From Sphingomonadaceae bacterium (GTDB lineage Bacteria; Pseudomonadota; Alphaproteobacteria; Sphingomonadales; Sphingomonadaceae): DNA of 64,000 nucleotides. The stretch covers positions 1 to 64,000 of the forward strand of contig CANFXW010000007.1 in NCBI GenBank assembly GCA_947451145.1, in the 5' to 3' direction. The translations under genes and the position numbers were made by a program. This document shows, piece after piece, positions 27,893 through 36,670 of the stretch. Within the stretch, counting starts at the first letter, position 1, and each line of letters opens with the position of its first letter. The notes under the pieces were generated by a model, which saw only the letters and a program-made list of their open reading frames with translations, had not been told where the DNA came from and did not search any database.

Positions 27893-28936
27893 GTGAGCGA
27901 GAACAAAAATTACCGCGTCATCCAATGGGCAACCGGCAATGTCGGCAGCCGTGCGCTGCGGATGGTTATCGAACATCCGGACTTGGAACTGGTCGGACTG
28001 TGGGTGTCGAGCGATGCCAAAGTTGGCAAGGACGCAGGCGAACTCTCAGGCGCTGGCGTTACTACCGGGATCAAAGCGACTAATTCCGTCGACGATCTGA
28101 TCGCGCTCGATGCCGATGCGGTGCTCTACATGCCGTCAGCCAGCAACCTCGATGAAATCGCCGCCCTGCTCGCCTCGGGCAAGAACGTCGTGACCACGCG
28201 CGGAGATTTCCACAACCCGCGGCTGCTCGATCCGGCTATCCGCGCCAAGATCGAAGAGGCCTGCGCGGCGGGGCAAACCTCGCTCTATTCGACCGGCTCG
28301 AGCCCAGGCTTCATCACCGAAGCTCTGATCATTCCGCTCCTGGCCCAGCAACGTCGGCATGAGTGCGTAACGATCAACGAATATGCCGACATGACGAGCC
28401 GCAATTCACCCGAGATGATCTTCAACCTGATGGGCTTCGGCGAACCAATTGGCCCGATGCACCCGGGCCGCGTCGAGCACCTGAAATACGATTTCGGCAA
28501 TACGATCAGCCAGATCGCCGATGCCATCGGCCTTGAGTGCGACGAAATTTATGGGGAGGGCGAACAGGCTGCGGCGCTCAACGACAAGGAGATTGCCGCT
28601 GGAACAATTCGCAAGGGCACCGTTGCCGCCATGCGGATCACCATTGAAGCGCGACACAAGGGCCGCGCGGTAGCCCGGATGCGCACCCACTGGTATTGCT
28701 CGGATGATATCGCCGAAGACTGGAACCTGCGTGAAAGCGGCTGGAAGGTCGTGACCGAAGGCGACACCCCGATCGAAGTGAACATTACTTTCCCGGTGAG
28801 CGAGGAAGAATATCCGCGCTATACCCCGGGCCTCACTGCGCACCGTCCGGTCAATGCCATCCCGATGGTTTGCCGCGCAGCCCCGGGTATCCGGACAACT
28901 GTAGACATGGAGCAGGTGATCCCGCGCTTCAGCTGA
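27893..28936 (+). CDS. Dihydrodipicolinate reductase-like NAD(P) dehydrogenase (amine dehydrogenase family)
   Basis: 347 residues. The N-terminal Rossmann motif WATGNVGSRALRMVIEHPD and overall length match the family that includes 2,4-diaminopentanoate dehydrogenase and many uncharacterised mycobacterial and sphingomonad proteins. A further family-like block is STGSSPGFITEAL at about 140. The GTG at 27893 has GGAGAG six bases upstream. A TTG at 27860 would add a leader before the cofactor strand. The catalytic role in a CoA pathway is not known; a ketone or imine reduction is possible. Confidence 0.7.
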   Translation: MSENKNYRVIQWATGNVGSRALRMVIEHPDLELVGLWVSSDAKVGKDAGELSGAGVTTGIKATNSVDDLIALDADAVLYMPSASNLDEIAALLASGKNVVTTRGDFHNPRLLDPAIRAKIEEACAAGQTSLYSTGSSPGFITEALIIPLLAQQRRHECVTINEYADMTSRNSPEMIFNLMGFGEPIGPMHPGRVEHLKYDFGNTISQIADAIGLECDEIYGEGEQAAALNDKEIAAGTIRKGTVAAMRITIEARHKGRAVARMRTHWYCSDDIAEDWNLRESGWKVVTEGDTPIEVNITFPVSEEEYPRYTPGLTAHRPVNAIPMVCRAAPGIRTTVDMEQVIPRFS

Positions 28937-29801
28937 GCGCGGCGATCATTTCCGACACGGCCACGAGCCGCTTTGCCTGCTCGAGGTGAAGCAGCTCGGT
29001 CATTTTGCCATCAACCTTGATCGCGCCTTTGTTGGCGTTTTCCGGCAACGCGAAGGCAGCGATTACGGCCTGAGCGTGGGCTAGTTCGGCCTCGCTGGGC
29101 GAGAAGATTGCGTTACACGGTCCCACCTGATCGGGATGGATCAGAGTCTTTCCGTCAAAACCGAATAGCAGACCCTGTTCAGCCTCGGCCGAGAAGACAG
29201 CAAGGTCGCGGAATTCGTTGCACACGCCGTCCAGAATGGCGATCCCATGCGACCTTGCCGCGCAGACGGCAAGCATAAGAGCTGGCAGAAATGGCGTCCG
29301 TTCGGGCGTCAACTTTGCGCGCATTTCCTTGGCGAGATCGTTCACCCCCATGATCCACAACGATAGCCGAGTAGTGTCGGCCATGGCGGCAATGGAATCG
29401 AGCTGCGATATGGCAGTGCAGGTTTCGATCATGGCCCAAAGCTGCATCGTTTCAGGCGCGGCGGAGAGTGCTGATTGGCAGGCCGAAATGTCCGCTGCGG
29501 TTGAAATTTTCGGCACCAGCACCGCATCAGCGCCCGATCCTGCTAAGGCAGCAAGGTCAGCTGCGCCCCAAGCCGTATCGAGGCCATTGGCGCGGATTGC
29601 CACCTCGCGATTGCCGAAACCTCCGGCCTGGACTGCTGCGACAGCGGCGGCGCGGGCCTCTTCCTTGGCTTCGGGCGCAACAGCATCTTCGAGATCGAGG
29701 ATAATGATATCCGCTGGAATACCGCGCGCCTTTTCAATGGCTCGGGCATTGGAAGCCGGGAGATAGAGCGCGGAGCGGCGGGGGCGGTCTGAAGGCGTCA
29801 T
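28929..29801 (-). CDS. CitE/HpcH-family aldolase or lyase
   Basis: 290-residue TIM-barrel protein of the citrate lyase beta-like family. It starts RSALYLPASNARAIEKA and has the conserved metal-site stretch ILDLEDAVAPEAKEEAR near 35-50, an Arg in AIRANGLDT and the GFDGKTLIHPDQV motif near 220. Members cleave or hydrolyse 3-hydroxy- or malyl-type CoA esters with Mg2+. It would suit release of a short acid from a CoA ester in this block. The ATG at 29801 was chosen because the family N terminus begins there. Its end overlaps the convergent gene at 28936 by 8 bp. Confidence 0.82.
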   Translation of the reverse strand: MTPSDRPRRSALYLPASNARAIEKARGIPADIIILDLEDAVAPEAKEEARAAAVAAVQAGGFGNREVAIRANGLDTAWGAADLAALAGSGADAVLVPKISTAADISACQSALSAAPETMQLWAMIETCTAISQLDSIAAMADTTRLSLWIMGVNDLAKEMRAKLTPERTPFLPALMLAVCAARSHGIAILDGVCNEFRDLAVFSAEAEQGLLFGFDGKTLIHPDQVGPCNAIFSPSEAELAHAQAVIAAFALPENANKGAIKVDGKMTELLHLEQAKRLVAVSEMIAALS

Positions 29802-29915
29802 TGTTCTTCCAGCGTGGTTTCCATTTGCTCTCGCAATCCGCGCTGAAATACCTTCCGTCAATCCTGATTGCGCACCCGCACGCTTGACCTCGATGGGAGA
29901 TTGCCACAGACATGT

Positions 29916-29929
29916 TGAACATAAGTTCA
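29916..29929. promoter_or_regulatory. Inverted repeat TGAAC-ATAA-GTTCA upstream of the P450 gene
   Basis: A 5-4-5 inverted repeat 28 bp before the chosen P450 start and within the divergent CitE/P450 region. It could be an operator. No bound protein can be named. Confidence 0.35.
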
Positions 29930-29956
29930 GCAAGAGCTGATGCGCAGGAGAGTCTG

Positions 29957-31168
29957 ATGGCCAGCCGGGCAGAGAAAATACCGCCACACGTGCGCCCCGA
30001 TCTCGTCTGGGATGGTTGCTTCGATGCCTTTACGTCCGAAGGCGACGATCCCTTTGTTGCGGTTACGCGGTTCCATGAAGGTCCGGGTGTGTTCTGGGCA
30101 ACTGACGCCTCCTATGGCCGTCCAGGCTGGGTAGCCACGCGCATGGACCTGATCAGCGAGGTGATGATCGATTACGAGAACTTCACCGCCGAGCGCCACG
30201 GCATGATCGCCGATCTGGTGGGCGAGAATGTCCGGCTTAATCCGATCGAGATTGATCCTCCCGCACACCACGGCTTTCGCCGCATTCTCAACCCGCATTT
30301 CACGCCCAAGGCCCTGCGCGAACTTGACGAAGCGGTTCGCAAGTCCGCCAGCGAACTGGTTGATCGTTTTGCTGAAAATGGCGGCTGCGAATTCGTTTCC
30401 GAATTTGCCATTCCCTATCCCTCCTATGTCTTCCTCGATCTGATGGACATGCCGCGCGACAAGCTGGCGGACTTTATCGGCTGGGAAGACAAGATCATGC
30501 GCGCGCCCGATCCGATGGAACGGGTCGGGGCGGCCCGGGCAGTCTATGCCTATCTCAAGGCGCACCGCGAAAAGCAGTTGGAACATGCCGGCAATCCACT
30601 GCTTGAATCGATGGTCCACGGCGAAGTGGAAGGGCGCGAGCTCAGCTATCTGGAATCGATGGGCATGTTCTATGTGCTCTACGTTGGCGGGCTGGATACC
30701 GTCTATTCAACCTTGGGCTGGACGCTCCGTCATCTTGCCACCCATCCCGAGCTACAGCAGCGCCTGCGCGACGAACCGGAACTGATCCCGCAAGCGGTGG
30801 AGGAATTCACCCGCGCATTCTCCGTAGTTGTCACCCACCGGCAATTGGCGCGCGATCACGTGTTCCATGGCGTCGAGATGAAGAAGGGCGAAGAAATCCA
30901 CCTTCCACTCAGCCTTGCCAACCGCGATCCGGCGGTGTTCGACAATCCGCATGAAGTGGATATCGACCGCAAGCCCCGGCATATCGCTTTTGGCACCGGC
31001 ACGCACAATTGCCTTGGTGTCCATCTCGCCAAGCGCGAGATCAGGATCGTCGTCGAAGAGTTTCTCTCCCGGTTCAACAACATCCGGATCAAGGACGGCG
31101 GTGCCTATCGCTATCACACCGGGCGGACCTTTGGTGTCGATTACCTGCCGCTGACCTGGGACATCTAG
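29957..31168 (+). CDS. Cytochrome P450 monooxygenase
   Basis: 403-residue soluble bacterial P450. The haem thiolate is Cys352 in FGTGTHNCLGVHL, the I-helix oxygen motif is GGLDT at 244-248 and the K-helix ExxR is EFTR at 283-286. The ATG at 29957 has AGGAG seven bases upstream, while an ATG at 29912 lacks one. It would hydroxylate an unactivated carbon using external redox partners. No ferredoxin reductase is in the window, but a Rieske-type ferredoxin-like gene lies at 55461. An SDR gene follows 20 bp downstream, consistent with hydroxylation then oxidation. Confidence 0.95.
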   Translation: MASRAEKIPPHVRPDLVWDGCFDAFTSEGDDPFVAVTRFHEGPGVFWATDASYGRPGWVATRMDLISEVMIDYENFTAERHGMIADLVGENVRLNPIEIDPPAHHGFRRILNPHFTPKALRELDEAVRKSASELVDRFAENGGCEFVSEFAIPYPSYVFLDLMDMPRDKLADFIGWEDKIMRAPDPMERVGAARAVYAYLKAHREKQLEHAGNPLLESMVHGEVEGRELSYLESMGMFYVLYVGGLDTVYSTLGWTLRHLATHPELQQRLRDEPELIPQAVEEFTRAFSVVVTHRQLARDHVFHGVEMKKGEEIHLPLSLANRDPAVFDNPHEVDIDRKPRHIAFGTGTHNCLGVHLAKREIRIVVEEFLSRFNNIRIKDGGAYRYHTGRTFGVDYLPLTWDI

Positions 31169-31188
31169 GCAAGGATCGGGGAAAGGCC

Positions 31189-32130
31189 ATGGCTATCAGT
31201 TTTGCCGGAAAGGCGGTCGTCATCACGGGTGCAGGCGGAGGGCTGGGCAGGGCCTATGCATTGGAAGTAGCCCGGCGTGGCGGCATGGTCGTGGTCAACG
31301 ACCTGGGCGGCGCGACCGACGGAGCCTCGGGCGGGGAAACGACCAGCTTTGCCGACAAGGTCGTGGGCGAAATCCGCCAGGCGGGCGGCACGGCAGTCGC
31401 CAACTACGATAGCGTCGCGACCACGGAAGGGGGCAGGGCGATCATCCAGACTGCACTCGATACCTTCGGGCGGATTGATGCCCTGGTCGCGAACGCAGGG
31501 ACCATGCGGTACGGGCAGTTCGAGGATCTGACGCTGGAAGACCTCAATGCGCTGCTTGCCGTCCATGTCGGCGGTTCATGGACTGTGGCGCAGGCAGCAT
31601 GGCCCCACATGAAGGCGCAGGGCTATGGCCGGATCGTCTTCACCACTTCATCCGGCGGAACGCTCGGCAATGGCCACCTTGCCGCCTATGGCACAGCCAA
31701 GGGCGGAGTAATGGGCCTGATGCACAACCTGGCCGAAGCCGGAGCGCCACATGGCATCTTGTGCAATGCCCTGATGCCCAATGCCCTCAGCCGGATGACC
31801 AGCACGATCCAGCCCGGCGAACTGGGCGAGAACCCCTGGGGAGCAAAACTCGGGCAATATTTCGATCCGCGCTACACCGCGGGGCTGGTGGCCTACCTCG
31901 CCAGCGATGCCTGCGAAACACATCATGGCATCTATTCGATGCTAGGCGGACGCGTCGGGCGGGCCTTCATCGGCATCTGCGATGGTATCGCCGACAACCT
32001 GCCGCTGAGTGCTGACGACATTGCAGCGAACTGGGGAGCGATCAATGACGATCGCCTCGGTTATTCCATTCCTGCAAACAATACCGATGAGTGGCGCATC
32101 GTTGCCGAGCAGCGAGGGGTTGAGGTCTAA
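31189..32130 (+). CDS. SDR, 3-hydroxyacyl-CoA dehydrogenase (MFE-2/HSD17B4) type
   Basis: 313-residue SDR resembling the dehydrogenase half of peroxisomal multifunctional enzyme type 2. It has TGAGGGLGRAYALEVARRG at about 13-31, then VVNDLGGATDGASGG, the typical MFE-2 insertion after beta-2, NAG near 104 and Tyr/Lys in YGTAKGG. Members oxidise (3R)-3-hydroxyacyl-CoA in side-chain beta-oxidation. It is close behind the P450 gene. The stop overlaps the convergent SDR stop within CTAA. Confidence 0.85.
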   Translation: MAISFAGKAVVITGAGGGLGRAYALEVARRGGMVVVNDLGGATDGASGGETTSFADKVVGEIRQAGGTAVANYDSVATTEGGRAIIQTALDTFGRIDALVANAGTMRYGQFEDLTLEDLNALLAVHVGGSWTVAQAAWPHMKAQGYGRIVFTTSSGGTLGNGHLAAYGTAKGGVMGLMHNLAEAGAPHGILCNALMPNALSRMTSTIQPGELGENPWGAKLGQYFDPRYTAGLVAYLASDACETHHGIYSMLGGRVGRAFIGICDGIADNLPLSADDIAANWGAINDDRLGYSIPANNTDEWRIVAEQRGVEV

Positions 32131-33005
32131 TATCCCAAGTCGGCAAGAAGCTTTTCGCTCTCTTCCCACAGGCGCGCTGCCGCGGCATCGTCTTGTGCCC
32201 CTTCACTTGGCACTTCTTCAGCCTTGAGGTGAAAATAGCGGCCCGGCTGCCTGCCACCTTCAGGATCGTTTGCCAGCCAGACAATGGTCTCTGCAGGTTC
32301 ATCGGGTGCAACGGTATCTGGTGACGAGGCAAAATGTGCCTGCATCGCTTCGCCGCCGTGGCTGGCGAAATTGCTGGCAACTATTCCGGGGTGCATGGCT
32401 TGAGCGACGATTCCGTCCAGCGCCACCCGCCGCGCCAGTTCGCGGGTAAACAGCAGGTTCGCGAGCTTGACCTGACAGTATACGCTGCCAGCATTGCCGG
32501 CTTTGGATCCCTGCAAGTCGTCAAAGTTCAGTCCCTGCGAAAAGCGATGCGCGGTGGACGAGACTGCAATCACGCGCACCGATCCGGCAGGTTGGCTGGC
32601 AGCCGTGCTTCGCAACAGTGACATGAGCTCGCGCGTCAGCAGGAACGCCGCGAGGTGGTTGGCCGCAAACGTGGCCTCGGTTCCCTCACCAGTCGTGATG
32701 ATCCGTTCACGCACGCCTCCGGCATTGTTGACCAACACATCAAGGCGCGAGGTGAGGGCGATGATCTCCTGAGCGACGCGCTTCACATCAGCCATGGAAT
32801 CAAAATCACCCTGCAGCATGGTGAAGTTGCCACCGTCCTGCACCGCAGCCTTGATCTCTTCGATTGCAGAGGCAGAACGTTCCGGACTGCGCCCAGTGCC
32901 AATAACCTGCCAACCTTGTCCAACAAGAATGCGAGCAGTCGCCTTGCCGATCCCGGCGCTCGCTCCGGTAACAACCGCGACGGGCCGCGTAGGGTCTAGG
33001 TTCAC
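32127..33005 (-). CDS. SDR, retinol dehydrogenase-like
   Basis: 292-residue SDR of the retinol dehydrogenase/WWOX-like type, with TGASAGIGKATARIL near residue 14, NNAGG near 92, the catalytic Ser in VSSTAHRF and Tyr/Lys in YCQVKLAN. These enzymes interconvert bulky lipophilic alcohols and aldehydes or ketones, so it is a natural partner for the LuxC/LuxE-like aldehyde-forming pair encoded nearby. The GTG at 33005 has GGGAG seven bases upstream. It precedes (on the minus strand, follows) the TetR gene by 16 bp and is probably co-transcribed with it. Confidence 0.82.
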   Translation of the reverse strand: MNLDPTRPVAVVTGASAGIGKATARILVGQGWQVIGTGRSPERSASAIEEIKAAVQDGGNFTMLQGDFDSMADVKRVAQEIIALTSRLDVLVNNAGGVRERIITTGEGTEATFAANHLAAFLLTRELMSLLRSTAASQPAGSVRVIAVSSTAHRFSQGLNFDDLQGSKAGNAGSVYCQVKLANLLFTRELARRVALDGIVAQAMHPGIVASNFASHGGEAMQAHFASSPDTVAPDEPAETIVWLANDPEGGRQPGRYFHLKAEEVPSEGAQDDAAAARLWEESEKLLADLGY

Positions 33006-33021
33006 AACAATCTCCCAAATT

Positions 33022-33666
33022 TCAGCGCGGCCGCAGACCGTCAAGCAACAGGCTGACGGTGAACCGCACGTTCTTTTCGATCTCGTGTTTGGTCAGGCTC
33101 ATACCACCCACCAGTGTGCGGACCTGCCCGCCGACCACCATACTCATGAAGGCGGAAGAGACCATCTTTGTATCCGTTGGTGCGATCATGCCCTTTGCCA
33201 CAGCACGGTCCAGCAACTCGATGATGAAATCCATCACCGGCCGCGCGCTCTGCTGGAAATTGGCCTCGAAGATTTGTGGGAAGCGATAGGACTCGCTTTG
33301 GATGATGTGCTGCAGACGCATGCCATTAGGCGTCATGACCTGCTCAATCCGCAGCCGGCCGATGGCCTCCAGAGTCTCAGCAAGATCGCCCTTATCGAGT
33401 GCCTCAAGATCACCGCGTGGCACGATCTGGCGCTCGATCGCGCGCTGCACGGCGGCGAGAAACAGCGCCGATTTATCCTCGAACTTCGCATAGACCGTGC
33501 GCTTGGTCATGTTCATTGCCGTCGCGATCATCTCGATCGTCGTCAGTTCGTATCCGTGCTGCAGAAACAGGTCGAGCGCAGTATCGAGCAGCTCTTCAAA
33601 GCGGGCCTCGGCCTGCTCCTTTGTTGGTCTGCCGGCGCCCTTACGGGTGGGGGTGCTTCCGTGCAT
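33022..33666 (-). CDS. TetR-family transcriptional regulator
   Basis: 214 residues. The DNA-binding domain lies at about 17-75, with LLDTALDLFLQHGYELTTIE and the recognition region MNMTKRTVYAKFEDKSALF. The C-terminal domain has the AefR-like ending seen in many sphingomonad regulators. It is divergent from the LuxE/LuxC-like operon and heads the minus-strand transcript with the SDR, so it probably represses both. A possible operator lies at 33714-33743. The ATG at 33666 or the GTG at 33669 can start it. Confidence 0.87.
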   Translation of the reverse strand: MHGSTPTRKGAGRPTKEQAEARFEELLDTALDLFLQHGYELTTIEMIATAMNMTKRTVYAKFEDKSALFLAAVQRAIERQIVPRGDLEALDKGDLAETLEAIGRLRIEQVMTPNGMRLQHIIQSESYRFPQIFEANFQQSARPVMDFIIELLDRAVAKGMIAPTDTKMVSSAFMSMVVGGQVRTLVGGMSLTKHEIEKNVRFTVSLLLDGLRPR

Positions 33667-33713
33667 CACAGTGCTTGCTCCAAAGATTTCGCTTGCATCA
33701 GCTCACGAATCAC

Positions 33714-33743
33714 CAAATAATGATACGCAAGAGTTGCTATTTG
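33714..33743. promoter_or_regulatory. Nested inverted repeats between TetR and luxE-like genes
   Basis: CAAATA (33714-33719) pairs with TATTTG (33738-33743), and inside it GCAA-gag-TTGC (33727-33737) is a second dyad. It sits in the divergent promoter region. The dyads are asymmetrically spaced, so this is a weak operator candidate. Confidence 0.3.
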
Positions 33744-33794
33744 TCGAGTCCGTAAACCGGACCAGCAGCAGACCAGATCAAAAGGATGCCAACC

Positions 33795-35150
33795 GTGACT
33801 TCAGCCATCGAAAAACTGATGAGCCTCGTCGATGCCCCTGACCGTTTCAACCACACTGCGGCAGAGCTGCGCGCAACGCAAATCGAAGCGCTGAATGAGC
33901 GGTTTCAGGATCGCAAGGACAAGATCAAGCTGCTGCGCCACCGCGCTGAAGAGGCCGGCATCACCGAGATCAACTCGGTGGAAGACATGGTCCCGCTGCT
34001 GTTCCCGCACACGGCCTACAAGAGCTATCCCGAAAGCTTCCTGATGGAAGGAAAGTGGGACCGGCTGACAAAGTGGCTCGGCACCGTTTCGCCCTATCCG
34101 ATAGAGGGCGTCGATCTGGAAAACATCGCCGATATAGATGACTGGATCAGCCGCCTTGCCGCCAAGGGCTATTTCATCTCATGCTCGTCGGGCACCACCG
34201 GAAAGTCGGCCATGCTGATCGCCGGACAAAAAGATATGGACTGGTCAAAGCTCGATACGGTTCAGGTTTTCTCGTGGGGATCGGGCGTCAAGCCGGAGGC
34301 CAATCGCTATATGGTCGGCTGTGCGCCGGTTGCCACCGTGCCCAAGAACCAGACCATCGCCGAGGCACAGAAGGCGGCATTCTCTCACCCGGATTGGGGT
34401 CGCTGGAACTATCCGGTGCCGCCGATCACTGTCGGTTCACTCACCAAGATGGTCGTCATGCGCAAGAAGATGGCGGATGGCACAGCGCGGCCTGACGAGA
34501 TTGCCGACTTCGAGAAAACCTCGGCCGAGCGGCAGAAGGTCCTCGATGACGCGATCCAGCTCACCGCTGACAATATCATCGAAAACCGTGACAAGCTGCT
34601 GATGGTGTCCGGCCTGTGGAGCGGGCTCTATGCTGTCGCCAAGGCTGTGCGCGATAAAGGTTACAGTGCCAAGGACTTCAACTCCGACAACTGCATCTAC
34701 GTCGGCGGCGGACTGAAGCGCGCATTGCTTCCCGACGACTACCAGGAATTCGTCCACGGCACCTTCAATGTGCCTGCCGACCGTCACTTCCAGAACTATT
34801 CGATGCAGGAGCTCAACTCGGGCATGCCCAAGTGCCGCGAAGGTGGCCGCTATCACGTGCCGCCATGGATCGTGCCGATGATCCTCAGCAAGGAAGGCGA
34901 CGCGCTGGTGCCCTATGACGTGAATGGCGGCGAAATCGAGGGCCGCGCCGCTTTCTTCGACCTGTCGCTCGACGGCCGCTGGGGCGGGGTGATCTCGGGC
35001 GACAAGATCAGTCTCGATTACAGCCCCTGTGCTTGCGGCAACAAGGGCCCCTCTGTGCGCGACAATATCGCCCGCTATGCCGACCTTGAAGGTGATGACA
35101 AGATCGGCTGCGCCGGCACCATCGAGGCCTATGTCAGAGGTGTAGCATGA
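33795..35150 (+). CDS. LuxE-like acyl-protein synthetase
   Basis: 451 residues of the LuxE / long-chain-fatty-acid protein-ligase type, in the ANL superfamily. It activates a carboxylic acid with ATP and passes the acyl group to a cysteine for reduction by LuxC. It carries the AMP-forming P-loop SSGTTGK at about 131-137 and a C-terminal SPCACGNKGPS (Cys 412 and 414), the region where related ligases keep paired cysteines. The GTG at 33795 is preferred since AAAGGA lies eight bases upstream, whereas the ATG at 33786 is too close. Its stop overlaps the LuxC-like start (ATGA). No luxA, luxB or luxD is in the window. Confidence 0.82.
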   Translation: MTSAIEKLMSLVDAPDRFNHTAAELRATQIEALNERFQDRKDKIKLLRHRAEEAGITEINSVEDMVPLLFPHTAYKSYPESFLMEGKWDRLTKWLGTVSPYPIEGVDLENIADIDDWISRLAAKGYFISCSSGTTGKSAMLIAGQKDMDWSKLDTVQVFSWGSGVKPEANRYMVGCAPVATVPKNQTIAEAQKAAFSHPDWGRWNYPVPPITVGSLTKMVVMRKKMADGTARPDEIADFEKTSAERQKVLDDAIQLTADNIIENRDKLLMVSGLWSGLYAVAKAVRDKGYSAKDFNSDNCIYVGGGLKRALLPDDYQEFVHGTFNVPADRHFQNYSMQELNSGMPKCREGGRYHVPPWIVPMILSKEGDALVPYDVNGGEIEGRAAFFDLSLDGRWGGVISGDKISLDYSPCACGNKGPSVRDNIARYADLEGDDKIGCAGTIEAYVRGVA

Positions 35151-36562
35151 ACGCGCTGTGCCAGACCGAAACCGGTGAGCCCATCGTCTCCGCCCCGTTC
35201 TTCCTGCGCGGGGAACTGATCGAAGGTAGCGACATCATCCAGAAGTCGCGCGATCTGGGCGTCACATTCGCCACCCCGAACATCCCGTTCGACAAGGCCG
35301 TGCCGCCGCGCACCGAAGTGCCGCCGTTGCTCAACGTGCCGACGAGCGAAATCATCGATTTCCTTGTCGAGACTGGCCAGCGGCTGGTTGCACCAGACAA
35401 CGCCTATGTCCACGAATGCTTTGACCGGATGGCATCGACGCACATCCTGCCGCGCTCGGTGTTCGAGAATGTCGGCAAGCATGCCGTCGCCTATCTCGAC
35501 AAGCGGATCCTGCAGCGCGAACTCGAGCAGAACTTCCCAGATCCGGGGGCGCTCGATGGCTGGATCCCCAAGCAGGATTTCAATGGCCGCAAGAGCTTCG
35601 TGCGGGCCTATGCGCCGCGGCTGATCCATGTCCTGCCGGGCAACTCCCCGGGCGTCGCGGTTAAGTCTATCGCCCAAGGCGCGCTGGTAAAGGCGGTGAA
35701 CCTGTTCAAGATGAGCAGCGCCGATCCGTTCTACACTGTGGCGATCCTGCGCACGATGGCCGGGATCGATCCCGAGCATCCAATCGTCAAATCGATGTCC
35801 GCCGTCTATTGGCGCGGCGGCGATGCGGCGGTGGAGAACGTGCTCTATCGCCCGCAATACTTCGACAAGATCGTCGCCTGGGGCGGCGGCGATGCGATCA
35901 ACAACGTGGTCAAATACCTGGGCCCCGGCTTCCAACTGGTTTCCTTCGACCCCAAGACCTCGATCTCGATGGTCGGCAAGGAAGCGTTGGCAAGCGAAGA
36001 GATCATGGAGGAGACCGCGAGCAAGGCGGCCTCCGACCTGATGATGCTCAATCAGGAAGCCTGCGCCGCCAGCCGGTTCCAGTTCGTCGAAGGGCCGCAG
36101 GACAAGGTCGACCAATGGTGCGCCAGGTTCCAGCGCAACATCGCCGAACGCGCAGCTGAATCGGGCGACATCCGTCCGCTATCGATGGACCTCAAGGAAG
36201 AGGTCGAGGCGCTGATGATGATGGACGATGATTACGGCACCTGGGGCCGCGCTGATGGCAAAGGGCTGGTGATCCGTTCGGACGAGCCGGTCGATTTTCA
36301 CCCGATCAACAAGATCGGCAATGTTGTCCGCGTCGACTCGCTCGATGACGCAGTGAAGTGGGTCAACGTCGCCACCCAGACCATCGGTTTCTACCCAAGT
36401 GAGCGCATCGCCGATTACCGTGACCGTCTCGGCGCGGGCGGGGCACAGCGGGTTTGCCACCTCGGCGAGGCCGGACCATCGACCGTCGGCAATCCGTGGG
36501 ACGGCATGTATCCGCTCCACCGGTTTGTGCACTGGATGGTCAATGAGGACGGGTCGATCTAG
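35147..36562 (+). CDS. LuxC-like acyl-CoA (acyl-protein) reductase
   Basis: 471-residue LuxC-family reductase in the aldehyde dehydrogenase superfamily, which turns an acyl thioester into an aldehyde with NADPH. The probable nucleophile is Cys306 in LNQEACAASRF, near the place of Cys286 in Vibrio LuxC. HVLPGNSPGVAVKSI near 161 and AWGGGDAINNVVKYL near 244 are cofactor-side motifs. It is coupled by a 4-bp overlap to the LuxE-like gene, so the two proteins probably form a carboxylic acid reductase complex. A strong hairpin follows at 36610-36637. The substrate is unknown; the context suggests a bulky pathway acid instead of a fatty acid for light. Confidence 0.85.
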   Translation: MNALCQTETGEPIVSAPFFLRGELIEGSDIIQKSRDLGVTFATPNIPFDKAVPPRTEVPPLLNVPTSEIIDFLVETGQRLVAPDNAYVHECFDRMASTHILPRSVFENVGKHAVAYLDKRILQRELEQNFPDPGALDGWIPKQDFNGRKSFVRAYAPRLIHVLPGNSPGVAVKSIAQGALVKAVNLFKMSSADPFYTVAILRTMAGIDPEHPIVKSMSAVYWRGGDAAVENVLYRPQYFDKIVAWGGGDAINNVVKYLGPGFQLVSFDPKTSISMVGKEALASEEIMEETASKAASDLMMLNQEACAASRFQFVEGPQDKVDQWCARFQRNIAERAAESGDIRPLSMDLKEEVEALMMMDDDYGTWGRADGKGLVIRSDEPVDFHPINKIGNVVRVDSLDDAVKWVNVATQTIGFYPSERIADYRDRLGAGGAQRVCHLGEAGPSTVGNPWDGMYPLHRFVHWMVNEDGSI

Positions 36563-36609
36563 CTTTTGCAGACAGGCAAATCATCGTCTCGGCGCTTTGC
36601 CGAACTTGT

Positions 36610-36646
36610 GGCCGGGAGGTAGGAATACCTTCCGGCCTTCGATTTT
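36610..36646 (+). terminator. Strong hairpin after luxC-like gene, probable terminator
   Basis: Twelve-bp stem (36610-36621 with 36626-36637, eleven Watson-Crick pairs plus one G-T) with a GGAA loop, followed by TTCGATTTT. The T-run is interrupted, so partial termination or attenuation ahead of the next genes is as likely as full termination. Confidence 0.65.
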
Positions 36647-36670
36647 GGGCCAGACAAAGGGAGAGGGCAC

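Noticed and set aside
32794..33720. Plus-strand open frame of 308 codons across the SDR/TetR genes
   Set aside because: It is antisense to a clear SDR N terminus and TetR DNA-binding domain.
35129..36115. Minus-strand open frame of 328 codons opposite the LuxC-like gene
   Set aside because: It is antisense to LuxC with its catalytic Cys; no family-like sequence in the minus frame.
33795..36562. A bioluminescence (lux) operon
   Set aside because: Only LuxE-like and LuxC-like genes occur; no luciferase subunits, LuxD or flavin reductase are nearby.
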